The notes under the pieces: model-generated | Told to the model about the DNA's origin: nothing | Databases searched by the model: none | The model's input: only the letters and a program-made list of their open reading frames with translations | In this document: piece by piece, positions 8,405 to 8,745 of the stretch | Layout: each line of letters opens with the position of its first letter | Position numbering within the stretch: position 1 is the first letter of the stretch | Assembly (NCBI GenBank): GCA_023300365.1 | Contig: JALZWD010000017.1 | Location: 1-8,745 of the forward strand | Origin: Flavimaricola sp. | GTDB taxonomy: Bacteria > Pseudomonadota > Alphaproteobacteria > Rhodobacterales > Rhodobacteraceae | DNA: 8,745 nucleotides | Reading direction: 5' to 3' | Translations under genes and position numbers: made by a program

Positions 8405-8581
8405 CATTGCAAGTGCCTCGACCTTACTGCGGGTCAATCGCAAGCGATATACCGACTACTACGTATTTTGCGCAAACATCCTTGGATTTGGAACAAAGTA
8501 TTAATCAATTACGCCAAATTCCTAAAAGACCTGCCGCAACCCTCTGGCCCCCATCAGCGATTCGCCGCTATTGATTCGGTC

Positions 8582-8745
8582 ATGTTTCGTGCGGCCGCAA
8601 AAAACCTTCTCCTGACCTACCGGCAAAAGATCTTTCTTCTTGCCGCCCTGCCCCTCGTGCTGGCCGTTACCTTGATTGCCTTTGTCGTAGCAAACCAATC
8701 GCGCCAGCTTGCCGCGCGCGAAATTGCAGCACTCGAGCAACAATA
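8582..8745 (+). CDS. Membrane sensor protein, probably Cache-domain histidine kinase, 3' partial
   Basis: Fifty-four residues are visible before the window ends. A short basic N-terminus (residues 1-16, with RAAAKNLLLTYRQK) leads into one hydrophobic span (about 17-38). A charged helix follows, with NQSRQLAAREIAALEQQ, the usual entry to a periplasmic single-Cache sensor domain in alphaproteobacterial kinases and chemoreceptors. The output domain lies outside the window, so kinase versus other signalling protein cannot be settled. Its divergent position beside dctP is typical of the sensor of a two-component pair that controls the transporter. The ATG at 8582 is the first good start before the membrane span, and no ATG lies in frame in the 30 bases before it. 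Confidence 0.65.
   Translation, partial: MFRAAAKNLLLTYRQKIFLLAALPLVLAVTLIAFVVANQSRQLAAREIAALEQQ

Larger units (their letters stand above)
8348..8581. promoter_or_regulatory. Divergent regulatory region between dctP and the sensor gene
   Basis: These 234 bases hold no credible gene. They must carry the promoters of both divergent genes. The stretch 8455-8520 is markedly A/T-richer than its surroundings and includes a perfect 10-bp palindrome TTTGCGCAAA (8467-8476) and TAATCAATTA (8502-8511), both possible operators. No convincing -35/-10 pair could be fixed by eye. No strong Shine-Dalgarno precedes the sensor start. Confidence 0.5.

Noticed and set aside
8403..8417. GGCATTGCAAGTGCC as an operator palindrome
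   Set aside because: Only the outer four bases pair symmetrically; the TTGCAA core is off-centre by one base, so the symmetry is imperfect and may be chance.

Overview
The window looks like two unrelated pieces of genome joined at about position 2855. The left piece (1 to about 2855) is A/T-richer (a hand count of the first 60 bases gives 37% G+C) and reads as Bacteroidota: a large secreted protein with Asp-rich thrombospondin type 3 repeats and a type IX secretion (Por) sorting domain, then the C-terminal half of a histidine kinase on the minus strand. The right piece (about 2855 to 8745) is G/C-richer (positions 3181-3240 count to 55%) and reads as alphaproteobacterial, most likely Rhodobacterales/roseobacter: a bacterial aminoacyl-protein transferase (Bpt), a three-gene TRAP transporter and the first codons of a membrane sensor protein.

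Layout: 2-2146 (+) Bacteroidota repeat protein, open at the window's left edge; 2175-2214 stem-loop terminator; 2253-2861 (-) 5'-truncated histidine kinase; 2853-2861 junction, where the kinase's H-box codons and the bpt start codon lie on opposite strands of the same 9 bases; 2853-3713 (+) bpt; 3737-3796 two stem-loops between convergent genes; 3804-6158 (-) dctM-type large TRAP permease; 6177-7100 (-) dctQ-type small permease; 7101-7258 spacer with two strong hairpins; 7259-8347 (-) dctP-type periplasmic binding protein; 8348-8581 divergent regulatory region; 8582-8745 (+) start of a membrane sensor protein, cut by the right edge.

The TRAP genes form one operon, dctP-dctQ-dctM, read leftwards. 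The Tat-exported binding protein resembles the TakP (2-oxoacid) branch of the DctP family and would hand substrate to an unusually large DctQ/DctM membrane pair for cation-driven uptake. The divergently transcribed sensor may control the operon. Bpt belongs to the N-degron pathway and has no evident link to the transporter. I found no convincing undescribed system. The points that most deserve a second look are the inter-phylum junction, the enlarged TRAP membrane subunits and the RNA structures before and after dctP.
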